64,000 nt of DNA from Priestia iocasae (GTDB lineage: Bacteria > Bacillota > Bacilli > Bacillales > Bacillaceae_H). A program made the position numbers and the translations under genes. The stretch spans positions 124,001 through 188,000 of the forward strand of contig NZ_JAFBFC010000001.1 of assembly GCF_016909075.1 (NCBI RefSeq), given 5' to 3'. Each line of letters opens with the position of its first letter. The stretch's first letter is position 1. The notes below the pieces were generated by a model, which saw nothing but the letters and a program-made list of their open reading frames with translations, had not been told where the DNA came from and searched no databases. Positions 36,192 to 47,613 of this stretch are shown piece after piece.

Positions 36192-36276
36192 AAAGGAGCT
36201 GACTCAAAGTATACTGTGACACTTTCTTCTATGTTAGTAAGAGAAGGAAGTAGCATCGGTGAGTCAGCCCCTTTTT
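36192..36276 (+). terminator. Intra-operon terminator-like hairpin between leuB and leuC
   Basis: AAAGG-A-GCTGACTCA at 36192-36206 pairs with TGAGTCAGC-C-CCTTT at 36260-36274, followed by more T. An inner stem forms from ACTTTCTTCT and AGAAGGAAGT. It would either reduce leuCD transcription or stabilise the upstream mRNA end. Confidence 0.7.
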
Positions 36277-36299
36277 CATAGAATGAGAGGAGGATCTAT

Positions 36300-37715
36300 G
36301 TGAAGCCAAAAACAATTATTGAAAAAGTATGGGATCAGCACGTGGTAAAAAAAGAAGAGGGAAAGCCTGATTTATTATATATTGACCTTCATCTGATTCA
36401 CGAAGTTACATCGCCCCAAGCATTTGAAGGCTTACGAGTAGCAAATAGACGAATAAGACGTCCGGACCTAACATTTGCTACGATGGATCATAACATTCCA
36501 ACGGTTAATCGTTTTACGATTGAAGATCCCATTGCGAAAAAACAAGTGGATAAACTGTCAACAAACTGCGAAGAGTTTGGAGTAGAGCTATTAGATTTAA
36601 ATAGCGAAGAGCAGGGAATTGTTCACGTCATTGGTCCTGAGCTTGGCTTAACGCAACCAGGCAAAACCATCGTTTGTGGAGATAGTCATACATCAACGCA
36701 CGGTGCGTTTGGAGCGTTAGCGTTCGGTATTGGGACAAGTGAAGTGGAACATGTACTAGCAACACAAACGCTTTGGCAAGCACGGCCACGTACACTTCAA
36801 GTGAAAGTAAATGGTAAAAAGCAAAAAGGTGTGTATGCAAAAGATGTTGTATTAGCGATTATTCAAAAATATGGCGTTCATTTTGGTACAGGATTTGTGA
36901 TTGAATTTACAGGTGAATGCATTCGTAGTATGTCAATGGAAGAGAGAATGACCGTTTGCAATATGTCAATTGAAGCAGGTGCTAAAGCCGGATTAATTAG
37001 CCCTGATGATGTGACGTTTGAATATATGAAAGGGCGACAATATGTGCCAAAAGACGAAGCATTTGACCAAGCGGTAGAGCAATGGCGACAACTCGCAACC
37101 GATGAAGGAGCGACGTACGATGCAACCATTGAGCTCGATGCATCTCAGATTGAGCCAGTGGTTACATGGGGAACAAATCCAGCGATGAGCTCTTATGTCA
37201 CGAAAACAGTACCGAGTTTGGAAGAATGTAAATCGGAGGCAGAGAAAAAGTCATTAACAAGAGCATTAGACTATATGGGACTACAGCCAGGAATGCCAAT
37301 TGAGTCAATTCCAATTCAACATGTGTTCATTGGGTCCTGTACAAATTCTCGCTTATCTGATTTACGTGATGTGGCTCAATTTATTAAAGGGAAAAACGTT
37401 TCATCAAACGTTCGAGCAATTATAGTTCCTGGGTCACAGCGTGTCAAACGTCTCGCGGAAGAAGAAGGATTAGCTGCTGTTTTTATAGAAGCTGGATTCG
37501 AGTGGCGCGATTCTGGATGTAGCATGTGCCTTGGCATGAACTCTGATTTAGTTCCAGAAGGAGAGCATTGTGCATCCACGTCTAATCGTAACTTTGAAGG
37601 TAGACAAGGAAAAGGGGCTAGAACCCACTTGGTTAGCCCAGTTATGGCTGCGGCCGCTGCCATTTATGGGCACTTTGTCGATGTGAGAAAAATACAAGAA
37701 GAAGTCGTTGTATAA
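36300..37715 (+). CDS. leuC: 3-isopropylmalate dehydratase large subunit
   Basis: Aconitase-family subunit isomerising isopropylmalate. The 4Fe-4S cluster cysteines are in GSCTNSR and [10 protein letters not shown], and [26 protein letters not shown] is the family signature. It is 471 residues. It starts with GTG 36300 (the codon overlaps an out-of-frame ATG) after GAGAGGAGGATC. leuD starts 12 nt downstream. Confidence 0.95.
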   Translation: MKPKTIIEKVWDQHVVKKEEGKPDLLYIDLHLIHEVTSPQAFEGLRVANRRIRRPDLTFATMDHNIPTVNRFTIEDPIAKKQVDKLSTNCEEFGVELLDLNSEEQGIVHVIGPELGLTQPGKTIVCGDSHTSTHGAFGALAFGIGTSEVEHVLATQTLWQARPRTLQVKVNGKKQKGVYAKDVVLAIIQKYGVHFGTGFVIEFTGECIRSMSMEERMTVCNMSIEAGAKAGLISPDDVTFEYMKGRQYVPKDEAFDQAVEQWRQLATDEGATYDATIELDASQIEPVVTWGTNPAMSSYVTKTVPSLEECKSEAEKKSLTRALDYMGLQPGMPIESIPIQHVFIGSCTNSRLSDLRDVAQFIKGKNVSSNVRAIIVPGSQRVKRLAEEEGLAAVFIEAGFEWRDSGCSMCLGMNSDLVPEGEHCASTSNRNFEGRQGKGARTHLVSPVMAAAAAIYGHFVDVRKIQEEVVV

Positions 37716-37727
37716 GGAGGTCTTCTC

Positions 37728-38321
37728 ATGAATGCTTTTACGATTCATAAAGGAAAAGTAGCAGGATTAGATCGTGCGAATGTAGATACCGATCAGATCA
37801 TCCCAAAGCAATTTTTAAAACGAATTGAGCGAACGGGGTTTGGTCAATTTTTATTTTATGACTGGCGCTACAAAGCAGATGGCTCATTAAATGAATCATT
37901 TGAGCTAAATGCACCTGAAAATCAAGGAGCTACAATCTTGGTTGCAAACGAAAACTTTGGATGTGGTTCTTCAAGGGAACATGCACCGTGGTCTTTACTT
38001 GATTATGGATTTCAAGTTGTTATTGCGCCGTCGTTTGCTGATATTTTTAAACAAAATTGTTTGAAAAATGGGATGTTACCCATCTCTTTGCCACTTGAAG
38101 ATGTAGAATATTTATTAGAAGAAGCGAAAAGCCCTTACTATGAATGTACTATTAATCTATATGAGCAAAGCATTAAAGACGGGAAAGGTTTTAGTCGTAC
38201 ATTTGATATAAATGGCCATTTTAAAAATATGCTATTAAATGGCTGGGATGAAATAGGCTATACACTTTCGTTTGTTCAAGACATTGATGAATATGAGAAG
38301 AAGGTAACGCAATTCGTTTAG
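37728..38321 (+). CDS. leuD: 3-isopropylmalate dehydratase small subunit
   Basis: Partner of LeuC, carrying the swivel domain with ANENFGCGSSREHAPWSL, the substrate-binding loop. It is 197 residues, the usual length, with ATAAGGAGG before the ATG. Last gene of the ilv-leu cluster. Confidence 0.95.
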   Translation: MNAFTIHKGKVAGLDRANVDTDQIIPKQFLKRIERTGFGQFLFYDWRYKADGSLNESFELNAPENQGATILVANENFGCGSSREHAPWSLLDYGFQVVIAPSFADIFKQNCLKNGMLPISLPLEDVEYLLEEAKSPYYECTINLYEQSIKDGKGFSRTFDINGHFKNMLLNGWDEIGYTLSFVQDIDEYEKKVTQFV

Positions 38322-38355
38322 TCGGATAGTGAATGATAGTAGAAAGAAGATATAT

Positions 38356-38395
38356 GGATATCTCAAAAGGTACAGTTTTACTTTTTGGGATATCC
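38356..38395 (+). terminator. Terminator of the ilv-leu cluster
   Basis: GGATATC-T-CAAAAG / CTTTTTGGGATATCC followed by TCTTCTTTT. Confidence 0.7.
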
Positions 38396-38475
38396 TCTTC
38401 TTTTGGTCATTTCTTGTGTTTCGTAAAACAACTTGCTAAACTGTAAAGCAAATGCATGGCGAAGCGGGGAACATG

Positions 38476-39480
38476 ATGGATAAAAGAAATGCTAAAAAAG
38501 TCGTAGCTTTTCCTAACTTGAAGGTGCGTTTAATTGAAAAAGCGACAGAATACATGCAGCAAAAAAAGTTTCATGAAGCCTTACCTTTATTCTCTCAAGC
38601 GTACGAGCTTGATGAATTAAATGCGGAAGCGTTGTTGGGGATGGTCATTTGTCACTTTGAGTTACATGAGTTAGAAGAAGCAAAAACGTATAGTCACAAG
38701 ATGCTGCAAGAAGATGTAGGTGACTATTATCATAATTTACAAGTTCACTTAATGATTTTAATTCAGTTAGGTGAATATGAAGAAGGATATAAAATGCTTG
38801 AAGCTGTTATACAAGAAGAGCAGCTACCTGCTGAACATGCAGAGCAGTTCTATCGCTTGCTGCAATTCTGTAAAGCACGTATCCATGAAGAAGAGATACC
38901 CGATGAACAGGACGAAGCAGAGCAACTTAATCAACTTCAAACATTAGTGGCTGAAAATGATATCCATAAGCAAATGGAGATGATACAGTCCCTAAAGCAT
39001 GTTCGACTTGAAAAACATCTAGTCCTTCTAAAAGAGTTGCTCGTACATAAAACCATTCATCCAATCATCAAAACGCTAGCTGTTAAAACGTTAATGGAAG
39101 AAAAAGTAGACGTTGATCTACAAGTTTGTAAATTTGATCGGAGTATAAAGGTGAATCCTATTCATTTAAATGAAATGATGCCTTATCCTCTAGCTATTAA
39201 AGTGGAAAATAAATTGAAAGAAAGACTTGAACAAGATAATCCAATGCTACTAGAGGTTGCGATTGAGTTATGGCACCGCCATTTGTTTCTTTTATTTCCG
39301 TTTTTACCAATCCAACAAGACGAAAATCTATTAACGGCTAGTATTCATTATATTTCTCTTCATCTACAAGGAGAGGAGATTGAAGTAGAAACGATTGGAG
39401 ATTTATACGATGTTAACCTTTCATCTTTAAAGCAACTTGTGTCAGACATTCAAGAACTTGAAGAAATTTCTTTTTTGTAA
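38476..39480 (+). CDS. ysoA: TPR-repeat protein (YsoA-like)
   Basis: Cytoplasmic helical-repeat protein of unknown function. The first 130 residues hold about three TPR-like units (AEALLGMVICHFELHELEEAKTY and neighbours). The rest is acidic and helical with no catalytic motif. I chose ATG 38476, best spaced from GCGGGGA, giving 334 residues, close to B. subtilis YsoA at the same locus between leuD and tig. ATG 38473 and an upstream frame from 38452 are alternatives. Confidence 0.8.
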   Translation: MDKRNAKKVVAFPNLKVRLIEKATEYMQQKKFHEALPLFSQAYELDELNAEALLGMVICHFELHELEEAKTYSHKMLQEDVGDYYHNLQVHLMILIQLGEYEEGYKMLEAVIQEEQLPAEHAEQFYRLLQFCKARIHEEEIPDEQDEAEQLNQLQTLVAENDIHKQMEMIQSLKHVRLEKHLVLLKELLVHKTIHPIIKTLAVKTLMEEKVDVDLQVCKFDRSIKVNPIHLNEMMPYPLAIKVENKLKERLEQDNPMLLEVAIELWHRHLFLLFPFLPIQQDENLLTASIHYISLHLQGEEIEVETIGDLYDVNLSSLKQLVSDIQELEEISFL

Positions 39481-39494
39481 AATGACTTGTTTAG

Positions 39495-39522
39495 TTGAAA
39501 CGTTAGTATTGTATGGTATAAT
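39495..39522 (+). promoter_or_regulatory. Sigma-A promoter of tig
   Basis: TTGAAA at 39495-39500, a 16-bp spacer, TATAAT at 39517-39522 with an extended TG one base before it. About 200 nt of leader follow. Confidence 0.75.
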
Positions 39523-39726
39523 ATAGTGGTTGTAAAATGCACTTTACCTACCAAGGTAAGCCATTAATTTTATATTCTATTCCTACATATTCTTAAAAGT
39601 AGGAAATTAGATAGAGAATGATTTGTTTGACACGTACAAGCATTTTCATTATCTGTTTACACTACTAGCCCTACTACCATAGTTAGTAGAGGCAACTATT
39701 TAAAATGATTTTGGAGGGAAACATAC

Positions 39727-41013
39727 ATGTCTGCTAAGTGGGAAAAACAAGAAGGCAATCAAGGCGTTTTAACAGTTGAAGTTGAAGCGGCTCAATTTGA
39801 TGAAGCTTTAGATAAAGCGTTTAAAAAGGTTGTAACAAAGGTGAACGTACCTGGCTTCCGTAAAGGGAAAATGCCACGTGCAATGTTCGAAAAGCGTTTC
39901 GGTGTTGAATCTTTATACCAAGATGCATTAGATATCGTATTACCAGAAGCGTACAGCAAAGCTGTTGAAGAAACTGGTATTCAACCGGTTGATCGTCCAG
40001 AAATCGATATCGAAACAATCGAAAGAGGTCAAACGCTTGTTTTCACTGCGAAAGTGACTGTAAAGCCTGAAGTAAAATTAGGTGAATACAAAAACTTAGA
40101 AGCTGAGAAAATGGATGCAACTGTAACAGACGAAGACGTACAAGCAGAATTAACGAAGCTTCAAGAGCGTCATGCTGAGTTAGTTGTAAAAGAAGAAGGT
40201 AAAATCGAAAATGGTGACACAGCTGTAATCGACTTCGAAGGTTTCGTTGATGGCGAAGCATTCGAAGGCGGAAAAGGCGAAAACTACTCATTAGAAATCG
40301 GTTCTGGTACATTCATTCCAGGATTTGAAGAGCAATTAGTAGGTGAAGCTGTTGGTACTGAGAAAGAAGTAGAAGTAACATTCCCAGAAGAGTACCACGC
40401 TGAGAACTTAGCTGGTAAAGTTGCTACATTTAAAGTGAAAGTTCACGAAGTAAAAACAAAAGAACTTCCTGCTTTAGATGACGAGTTTGCAAAAGATGTA
40501 GACGAAGAAGTAGAAACACTTGATGCATTAAAAGCAAAAACAAAAGAAACACTACAAAGTGAAAAGACACGTGAAGCTGATGCAGCTCTTCGTGACGCAC
40601 TAGTAGAAAAAGCGACTGAAAATGCAGAAGTAGAAATTCCAGCAGCAATGTTCGATACAGAAATGGATCGCATGATGCAAGAGTTCGAGCAACGCTTACA
40701 AATGCAAGGTTTAAACCTTGAGTTATACTTCCAATTCTCAGGTCAAGATGAAAAAGCTCTTCGTGACCAAATGCGTCCAGATGCTGAAAAACGTGTGAAA
40801 ATGAACTTAACGTTAGAAGCAATCGCACAAGCTGAAAATCTTGAAGTAACAGAAGAAGATGTGGAAAAAGAATTAGAAAATATGGCAGGAATGTATAACA
40901 CACCTGTCGAAAACTTAAAACAAATGCTTGGCAGTCTTGAAGGCATCAAAGAAGATATGAAGATTCGCAAAGCAGTTGAATTTCTTGTAGAGAACAGCAA
41001 AACTGTTGCATAA
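39727..41013 (+). CDS. tig: Trigger factor
   Basis: Ribosome-bound chaperone and prolyl isomerase acting on nascent chains. The ribosome-binding signature is GFRKGKMPR (about residues 43-51). The FKBP domain (about 150-245) includes [25 protein letters not shown] and IPGFEEQL. A long helical C-terminal domain follows. It is 428 residues with TTTGGAGGG before the ATG. Codon use looks highly biased, as expected. Confidence 0.96.
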   Translation: MSAKWEKQEGNQGVLTVEVEAAQFDEALDKAFKKVVTKVNVPGFRKGKMPRAMFEKRFGVESLYQDALDIVLPEAYSKAVEETGIQPVDRPEIDIETIERGQTLVFTAKVTVKPEVKLGEYKNLEAEKMDATVTDEDVQAELTKLQERHAELVVKEEGKIENGDTAVIDFEGFVDGEAFEGGKGENYSLEIGSGTFIPGFEEQLVGEAVGTEKEVEVTFPEEYHAENLAGKVATFKVKVHEVKTKELPALDDEFAKDVDEEVETLDALKAKTKETLQSEKTREADAALRDALVEKATENAEVEIPAAMFDTEMDRMMQEFEQRLQMQGLNLELYFQFSGQDEKALRDQMRPDAEKRVKMNLTLEAIAQAENLEVTEEDVEKELENMAGMYNTPVENLKQMLGSLEGIKEDMKIRKAVEFLVENSKTVA

Positions 41014-41028
41014 TATAATTAATAAGGA

Positions 41029-41060
41029 ACAAGGCGCGACGTGATCGTGCCTTGTTTTAT
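41029..41060 (+). terminator. Terminator of tig
   Basis: ACAAGGC...GCCTTGT with TTTTAT. Confidence 0.8.
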
Positions 41061-41411
41061 ACAATCTAGAACTTTCATATCATAGTAACTACATAATGAG
41101 GCTGCCTTTTGTGAACTGTTGTTTACCATCCAATGTTATGAATAGAGCCAATAAAGATAACACTACATAATAGCAGCATCGCCCTCACATTCTAAAAGGT
41201 GAGGATTTATACATAAGCGTTTTTAGTATCTATTCTTTACGATGTATGGTAAAATGCAATACAAATATTTTCATCTATAGGGAAATGTACAGAAATATGA
41301 AAATATAAGCCGCTTTTTACCTACAGACAAATTAGCCGTTATACGATTGGCTTTTACACTGGGTGGGACTTTAGTTTAAGCATTTTAGTAAATACTACAA
41401 GGGGTGAAAGT
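41061..41411. other. Gene-free leader region before clpX
   Basis: No gene seen. It holds an inverted repeat ATATTTTCAT / ATGAAAATAT (41265-41274 and 41297-41306) and a TAAAAT -10-like hexamer at 41250 without a clear -35. Confidence 0.5.
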
Positions 41412-42677
41412 ATGTTTAAATTTAACGATGAAAAAGGGCAACTTAAGTGTTCGTTTTGCGGTAAAACACAAGATCAAGTCCGCAAACTAGTAGCAGGCCC
41501 AGGCGTTTACATTTGTGACGAATGTATTGAACTTTGTACGGAAATCGTTGAAGAGGAATTAGGTACAGAAGAAGAAGTTGAGTTCAAAGATGTACCTAAG
41601 CCAAAAGAAATCCGTGAAATCTTGAATGAATACGTGATTGGTCAAGACGCTGCTAAAAAAGCATTGTCTGTTGCTGTATATAATCATTACAAGCGCATCA
41701 ATTCAAATAGCAAAATTGACGATGTTGAACTATCAAAAAGTAACATTGCGATGATTGGGCCAACGGGTAGTGGTAAAACGTTATTAGCTCAAACGCTAGC
41801 ACGTATTCTAAATGTACCTTTTGCAATTGCTGATGCTACATCTTTAACAGAAGCAGGTTATGTAGGAGAAGATGTTGAAAACATCTTACTTAAATTAATT
41901 CAAGCTGCTGACTATGATGTAGAGAAAGCTGAAAAAGGAATCATTTACATCGACGAAATCGATAAAGTAGCACGTAAGTCTGAAAATCCTTCAATTACTC
42001 GTGACGTATCGGGTGAAGGGGTACAGCAAGCGTTACTAAAAATTCTTGAAGGAACGGTTGCGAGTGTTCCGCCACAAGGTGGAAGAAAACATCCACATCA
42101 AGAATTTATTCAAATTGACACTACTAACATTTTATTCATTTGTGGTGGTGCCTTTGATGGAATTGAGCCAATTATTAAGCGCCGCTTAGGTAAAAAGGTC
42201 ATTGGTTTCGGTTCAGAAGCGAAAAAAGAGGATATTAACGACAAAGAGCTTCTTTCAAAAGTATTGCCTGAAGATTTATTGAAGTTTGGTTTAATTCCTG
42301 AATTTATTGGGCGTTTACCAGTCATTGCAAATCTTGAGCAATTAGATGAAGATGCGTTAATTGAAATTTTAACAAAACCGAAAAATGCATTAGTGAAGCA
42401 GTATCAAAAGATGCTAGAGCTTGACAATGTAGAACTCGAGTTTGAACAAGGTGCACTAGCAGAAATTTCGAAAAAAGCAATTGAGCGTAAGACAGGAGCA
42501 CGTGGTTTACGTTCAATTATTGAAGGAATTATGCTTGATGTTATGTTCGACCTTCCATCACGTGATGACATTGTAAAATGTATTATTACGGCTGAAACGG
42601 TACGTGATCAAGCACCACCAAAGCTAGTGTTACAAGATGGATCAACAATTGAAGAAGGCAGCAAAACGTCTGCATAA
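41412..42677 (+). CDS. clpX: ATP-dependent Clp protease ATP-binding subunit ClpX
   Basis: AAA+ unfoldase that feeds substrates to ClpP. The N-terminal zinc-binding domain has CSFCGK and CDEC (about residues 13-40). Walker A is GPTGSGKT, Walker B is IIYIDEIDK, the pore loop is GYVGED, and the ClpP-binding loop is in the IGF region (VIGFGSE). It is 421 residues after AAGGGGTGAAAG. Confidence 0.97.
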   Translation: MFKFNDEKGQLKCSFCGKTQDQVRKLVAGPGVYICDECIELCTEIVEEELGTEEEVEFKDVPKPKEIREILNEYVIGQDAAKKALSVAVYNHYKRINSNSKIDDVELSKSNIAMIGPTGSGKTLLAQTLARILNVPFAIADATSLTEAGYVGEDVENILLKLIQAADYDVEKAEKGIIYIDEIDKVARKSENPSITRDVSGEGVQQALLKILEGTVASVPPQGGRKHPHQEFIQIDTTNILFICGGAFDGIEPIIKRRLGKKVIGFGSEAKKEDINDKELLSKVLPEDLLKFGLIPEFIGRLPVIANLEQLDEDALIEILTKPKNALVKQYQKMLELDNVELEFEQGALAEISKKAIERKTGARGLRSIIEGIMLDVMFDLPSRDDIVKCIITAETVRDQAPPKLVLQDGSTIEEGSKTSA

Positions 42678-42680
42678 AAG

Positions 42681-42720
42681 AAACAGCCTTAAGCATCCTT
42701 TGCTTACAGGCTGTTTTTGT
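42681..42720 (+). terminator. Terminator of clpX
   Basis: AAACAGCCTTAAGCA / TGCTTACAGGCTGTTTTT. Confidence 0.85.
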
Positions 42721-42785
42721 TTTTTTGAAGAATTATACATGTTAGTTTTTACAACCGAACGAAACGAGAAATCACGATGACGGAT

Positions 42786-42815
42786 GTTTATTACGAGTCT
42801 TGCAGGGAGATAATA
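42786..42815 (+). promoter_or_regulatory. Sigma-F-type promoter of lonB
   Basis: GTTTA at 42786-42790, a 15-bp spacer, GGAGATAATA at 42806-42815. The -10 fits GGNNANHNTR fully and the -35 fits GYATA at four of five bases. B. subtilis lonB is known to be forespore (sigma-F) expressed. Confidence 0.6.
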
Positions 42816-42855
42816 ACAAATAATTATCTTATCACTAGAGTGCAGGAGGTTCTTT

Positions 42856-44523
42856 ATGAATTGGATGAACATCGCTTTAATTATACAACTTTTTTTCGGG
42901 ATCATAATTGGATTATATTTTTGGAACTTACTTCGTAATCAGCGCACCCAAAAAGTGTCCATTGATCGTGAATCAAGGAAAGAAATGGAACAGCTCCGTA
43001 AATTGAGGTCCATTTCATTAACAGAGCCGCTAGCTGAAAAGGTACGTCCAGTCAGCTTCAAAGATATTGTAGGACAACAGGATGGCATTCGTTCTTTAAA
43101 AGCAGCGTTATGTGGGCCCAATCCTCAACATGTCATTATTTATGGACCGCCTGGAGTAGGAAAGACAGCCGCTGCTCGCTTAGTATTGGAAGAGGCAAAG
43201 AAAAATCAAAAGTCTCCGTTTAAGCCAGGTGCTGTATTTGTAGAGTTAGACGCAACAACAGCGCGTTTTGATGAACGAGGTATTGCGGATCCATTAATTG
43301 GTTCTGTGCATGATCCAATTTACCAAGGTGCAGGAGCAATGGGACAAGCTGGTATTCCTCAGCCAAAGCAAGGAGCTGTTACACATGCTCATGGAGGAAT
43401 TTTATTTATTGATGAAATTGGAGAATTGCATCCTATTCAAATGAATAAGTTATTAAAAGTACTGGAAGATCGAAAAGTCTTTATGGAAAGTGCGTATTAT
43501 AGTGAAGAGAATACACAAATTCCTTCGCATATTCATGACATGTTTCAAAATGGATTGCCAGCAGACTTTCGCTTAATTGGTGCAACAACAAGAACACCAA
43601 ATGAAATTCCACCAGCAATTCGTTCCCGTTGTTTAGAAGTGTTTTTTCGAGAGCTTGATAAAGATGAAATTACAGTCATTGCGAAAAAAGCTGCAAGTAA
43701 AATCAACATGGATGTACACGATAAAGGAATTGAAGTGCTTTCTACATATGCACGAAATGGACGAGAAGCAGTTAATATGATGCAGATTGCTGCTGGATTG
43801 GCTATTTCAGAAGAACGAACAAACATAAAAAATGAAGATATTGAGTGGGTCATTCATTCCAGTCAGCTCACTCCACGAAATGAGCCCAAAATTCCTGAAA
43901 AAGAAGGAGTGGGTATTGTTAATGGTTTAGCAGTATATGGCCCAAATTCAGGGGCACTGCTTGAGATTGAAGTGACAGCGATTAAAGCAAAAGAAAAAGG
44001 AAGTATTACAATTACAGGGATTGTAGAAGAAGAAAGCATTGGAGACAGAAGTAAATCAGTTCGTCGAAAAAGTATGGCAAGAAGCTCAATTGAGAATGTA
44101 ATTACCGTATTACGTTCAATGAATGTTCCAGCAGACGAATTTGACATTCATGTGAATTTCCCGGGTGGTGTACCAATTGACGGACCATCTGCTGGAATTA
44201 CGATGGCAACAGGTATATACTCAGCTATTTATGAAATACCTGTTAAACACACAGTCGCAATGACTGGTGAGATCGGTATTCATGGAAATGTTAAACCAAT
44301 TGGCGGAGTAGTACCGAAAATCAAAGCAGCTAAGCAAGCAGGCGTAAAAACAGTTGTTATTCCTCATGAAAATCTAAGTTCGGTGGTCAATGACATAAAA
44401 GGAATTGAGGTCATTGCGGTGAAAAAGTTAAATGAAGTGTTTGATACGGCCTTTTTAGCACTAGAAGAGCACCTTGTAAATGTAACAGCTAAAAAGACAT
44501 TGCCGAAAACAGAATCACTTTAA
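42856..44523 (+). CDS. lonB: Forespore ATP-dependent protease LonB
   Basis: Membrane-tethered Lon-type protease expressed in the forespore in B. subtilis. The N-terminal helix is about residues 5-24. The AAA domain has GPPGVGKT and ILFIDEIGEL. The protease domain carries the catalytic Ser in [12 protein letters not shown] and Lys in GGVVPKIKAAKQAG. It is 555 residues with GCAGGAGG before the ATG. The sigma-F-like promoter agrees with this role. Confidence 0.93.
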   Translation: MNWMNIALIIQLFFGIIIGLYFWNLLRNQRTQKVSIDRESRKEMEQLRKLRSISLTEPLAEKVRPVSFKDIVGQQDGIRSLKAALCGPNPQHVIIYGPPGVGKTAAARLVLEEAKKNQKSPFKPGAVFVELDATTARFDERGIADPLIGSVHDPIYQGAGAMGQAGIPQPKQGAVTHAHGGILFIDEIGELHPIQMNKLLKVLEDRKVFMESAYYSEENTQIPSHIHDMFQNGLPADFRLIGATTRTPNEIPPAIRSRCLEVFFRELDKDEITVIAKKAASKINMDVHDKGIEVLSTYARNGREAVNMMQIAAGLAISEERTNIKNEDIEWVIHSSQLTPRNEPKIPEKEGVGIVNGLAVYGPNSGALLEIEVTAIKAKEKGSITITGIVEEESIGDRSKSVRRKSMARSSIENVITVLRSMNVPADEFDIHVNFPGGVPIDGPSAGITMATGIYSAIYEIPVKHTVAMTGEIGIHGNVKPIGGVVPKIKAAKQAGVKTVVIPHENLSSVVNDIKGIEVIAVKKLNEVFDTAFLALEEHLVNVTAKKTLPKTESL

Positions 44524-44529
44524 TTAAAT

Positions 44530-44576
44530 CGTCCTTTTCCGTTCCAAAGCCAATTTTGGAAAAGGGCGATTTTCCG
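44530..44576 (+). terminator. Terminator of lonB
   Basis: CGTCCTTTTCC / GGAAAAGGGCG with a TTTT end. Confidence 0.75.
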
Positions 44577-44597
44577 TGCACTGTTTAATACGACCTA

Positions 44598-44606
44598 TGC
44601 TATAAT
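44598..44606 (+). promoter_or_regulatory. Extended -10 promoter of lonA
   Basis: TGCTATAAT with no good -35; the extended TG form can act without one. I saw no CtsR-type direct repeat. Confidence 0.5.
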
Positions 44607-44709
44607 AAATAATTACTATGATTAGACATGTCCTTATAAATAAGATAGAATTGTAAAAAGACTTAACATTGTACATATTTACAAGATGAACATTGGAGGT
44701 GTTCGTTAG

Positions 44710-47034
44710 ATGACGAATAAAGAAAAAATGATCGTTCCCCTCCTCCCGCTGCGTGGTTTACTCGTTTATCCGACAATGGTATTACATTTAGATGTTGGAC
44801 GTGATAAATCAATACAAGCCCTAGAGAAAGCGATGGTAGAGGACCATCTTATTTGCCTTGTTACTCAAAAAGATATGTCGATTGATGAACCGGCTGAAGA
44901 GGATTTATATAGCGTTGGAACATTAGCAAAAATTAAGCAAATGCTTAAGTTACCAAACGGTACAATTCGTGTACTTGTTGAAGGTTTGAAGCGTGCGGTT
45001 GTTAACCGATTTGAGGAAGAGGAAGAATTCTTTACTGTAGAAATTGAAGGATATGATACAGAGGAAGAAGCTGATTTAGAAGACAAAGCATTGATGCGAA
45101 CGCTCTTAGATTATTTTGAGCAATACATAAAGTTATCCAAAAAAATCTCGGTTGAAACATTTTCAACCGTTACTGATATCGAAGAACCAGGCCGTTTGGC
45201 TGATATTGTCTCTTCGCACTTACCGATTAAAGTGAATCAAAAGCAAGAAGTTCTTGAAATAAATGATGTAAAAGAACGATTAAACAAAGTCATTGCATAC
45301 ATTCACAATGAAAAAGAAGTCATGCAATTAGAGAAGAAAATTGGTCAACGGGTTAAAAAATCAATGGAGCGCACGCAAAAGGAATATTATTTGCGTGAGC
45401 AGATGAAAGCAATCCAAAAAGAGCTTGGTGACAAGGAAGGAAAAACAGGTGAAGTAGCCACTCTTCGTGAGAAAATTGAAGAAGTTGGCATGCCTGAAAA
45501 TGTAGAGGCAGCTGCTTTAAAAGAGCTTGAACGATATGAAAAAATACCAGCAAGCTCAGCCGAAAGTTCAGTTATTCGCAACTACATTGAATGGTTACTA
45601 TCAATTCCTTGGACGAAGGAAACAGAAGATATGCTTGATGTCAATCGAGCAGAGAAAATTTTAGACGATGAGCACTATGGATTAGAAAAAGTGAAAGACC
45701 GTGTATTAGAATATTTAGCGGTTCAACAGTTAACAAGATCTCTAAAAGGACCTATTCTTTGCTTAGCTGGTCCTCCAGGTGTAGGTAAAACGTCGTTAGC
45801 TAAATCTATTGCCACTTCGTTAAATCGCCATTTTGTTCGTATTTCATTAGGTGGAGTACGAGATGAATCTGAAATTAGAGGGCATCGCCGAACGTATGTA
45901 GGTGCAATGCCAGGACGAATTATTCAAGGAATGAAGAAAGCCGGAACCGTTAATCCAGTTTTCTTATTAGATGAAATCGATAAAATGTCAAATGATTTTA
46001 GAGGGGACCCATCCGCTGCACTATTAGAAGTCTTGGACCCTGAACAAAACCATACATTTAGTGATCATTACATTGAAGAGTCCTATGATTTATCAAAGGT
46101 AATGTTTGTTGCAACGGCAAATAACTTAGCAACAATTCCAGGGCCTTTGCGTGATCGAATGGAAATTATCCATATTGCTGGCTACACAGAAGTTGAAAAG
46201 CTAGAAATTGCAAAAAGACATTTAGCTCCAAAGCAATTAAAAAATCATGGATTACAAAAGTCACATCTGCAAATTCGTGATGATGCAATGATGGCTCTCA
46301 TTCGTTTGTATACAAGAGAAGCAGGTGTGCGTAATTTAGAGCGTGAGATTGCATCTGTTTGTCGTAAAGCAGCTCGTATGATTGTCGCAGGTCAAAAGAA
46401 GCGAGTAGTTGTAACTGAAAAGAACATTGAAGAATTTTTAGGAAAAGCAAGATACCGTTACGGTCAAGCGGAATTAGAAGACCAAATCGGTGTTGCCACA
46501 GGACTTGCTTATACAACAGTAGGCGGAGATACACTTGCAATTGAAGTTAGTTTATCTCCAGGAAAAGGAAGACTTGTGTTAACAGGAAAACTTGGCGATG
46601 TCATGAAAGAGTCAGCACAAGCGGCATTCAGCTATATTCGCTCAAATACCAAAAAGCTGAATGTGGATGAAAAATTCCATGAGAAAAATGATATTCATAT
46701 TCACGTTCCAGAAGGGGCTGTGCCAAAAGATGGACCATCCGCTGGAATTACGATGGCAACGGCTCTCATTTCTGCCTTAACCAATCGTCCAATTCGAAAA
46801 GAAGTTGGAATGACAGGCGAGATTACACTAAGAGGTCGCGTGTTACCAATTGGTGGTTTGAAAGAGAAGTCGTTAAGTGCTCATCGTGCTGGATTAACGA
46901 AAATCATTATCCCAAGGGAAAATGAAAAAGATATTGAAGATATACCAGAAATCATTCAACAAGAACTTCAAATTGTGCTAGTATCTCATATAGATGAAGT
47001 ACTACAACATGCGTTAGTAGGAGAGAAAAAATGA
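44710..47034 (+). CDS. lonA: ATP-dependent protease La (LonA)
   Basis: Cytosolic AAA+ serine protease degrading misfolded and regulatory proteins. The LON substrate-binding domain spans about 8-200, followed by a coiled coil. The AAA module has [13 protein letters not shown] and [11 protein letters not shown]. The protease domain has Ser in [12 protein letters not shown] and Lys in [14 protein letters not shown]. It is 774 residues with TTGGAGGTG before the ATG. The stop overlaps ysxC by 4 nt. Confidence 0.97.
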   Translation: MTNKEKMIVPLLPLRGLLVYPTMVLHLDVGRDKSIQALEKAMVEDHLICLVTQKDMSIDEPAEEDLYSVGTLAKIKQMLKLPNGTIRVLVEGLKRAVVNRFEEEEEFFTVEIEGYDTEEEADLEDKALMRTLLDYFEQYIKLSKKISVETFSTVTDIEEPGRLADIVSSHLPIKVNQKQEVLEINDVKERLNKVIAYIHNEKEVMQLEKKIGQRVKKSMERTQKEYYLREQMKAIQKELGDKEGKTGEVATLREKIEEVGMPENVEAAALKELERYEKIPASSAESSVIRNYIEWLLSIPWTKETEDMLDVNRAEKILDDEHYGLEKVKDRVLEYLAVQQLTRSLKGPILCLAGPPGVGKTSLAKSIATSLNRHFVRISLGGVRDESEIRGHRRTYVGAMPGRIIQGMKKAGTVNPVFLLDEIDKMSNDFRGDPSAALLEVLDPEQNHTFSDHYIEESYDLSKVMFVATANNLATIPGPLRDRMEIIHIAGYTEVEKLEIAKRHLAPKQLKNHGLQKSHLQIRDDAMMALIRLYTREAGVRNLEREIASVCRKAARMIVAGQKKRVVVTEKNIEEFLGKARYRYGQAELEDQIGVATGLAYTTVGGDTLAIEVSLSPGKGRLVLTGKLGDVMKESAQAAFSYIRSNTKKLNVDEKFHEKNDIHIHVPEGAVPKDGPSAGITMATALISALTNRPIRKEVGMTGEITLRGRVLPIGGLKEKSLSAHRAGLTKIIIPRENEKDIEDIPEIIQQELQIVLVSHIDEVLQHALVGEKK

Positions 47035-47612
47035 AAGTAACCCAAGCAGACATTGTTATTAGTGCCGTAAAGCCTGAACAATATCCAGCGGAAAATTTTC
47101 CAGAGTTTGCCTTAGCAGGTCGTTCAAACGTTGGGAAATCGTCATTTATTAATAAAATGATTAATCGCAAGAGTTTAGCAAGAACGTCTTCTAAACCAGG
47201 TAAAACCCAGACATTGAATTTTTACATTATTAATGAATCAATTCATTTTGTTGACGTTCCAGGATACGGATTTGCAAAAGTATCAAAAAAAGAGCGTGAA
47301 GCGTGGGGGAAAATGATTGAAACATATCTTACCCACCGTGAACAGTTAAAAGCTGTTTTGCTTATTGTTGATTTACGCCATCCACCAAGCAATGATGATG
47401 TGATGATGTATGACTTTTTAAAGCATTATGATATTCCTGTCATAGTCATTGCAACAAAAGCGGATAAAATTCCAAAAGGTAAGTGGGAAAAACATGTAAA
47501 AGTAGTGAAAGAAACGCTGCAGCTTCAGCCGGAGGATCAAATTATTACGTTCTCTTCTGAAACTGGACAAGGAAAAGATAAAGCGTGGGGAGCGCTACAA
47601 AGATTTATGTAA
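47031..47612 (+). CDS. ysxC: Ribosome biogenesis GTPase YsxC/EngB
   Basis: Essential GTPase for 50S ribosome assembly. G1 is [10 protein letters not shown]3 is DVPGYG, and G4 is TKADK, with SSETGQG as G5. It is 193 residues. The ATGA overlap with lonA makes an operon, as in B. subtilis. Confidence 0.96.
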   Translation: MKVTQADIVISAVKPEQYPAENFPEFALAGRSNVGKSSFINKMINRKSLARTSSKPGKTQTLNFYIINESIHFVDVPGYGFAKVSKKEREAWGKMIETYLTHREQLKAVLLIVDLRHPPSNDDVMMYDFLKHYDIPVIVIATKADKIPKGKWEKHVKVVKETLQLQPEDQIITFSSETGQGKDKAWGALQRFM

Positions 47613-47613
47613 G

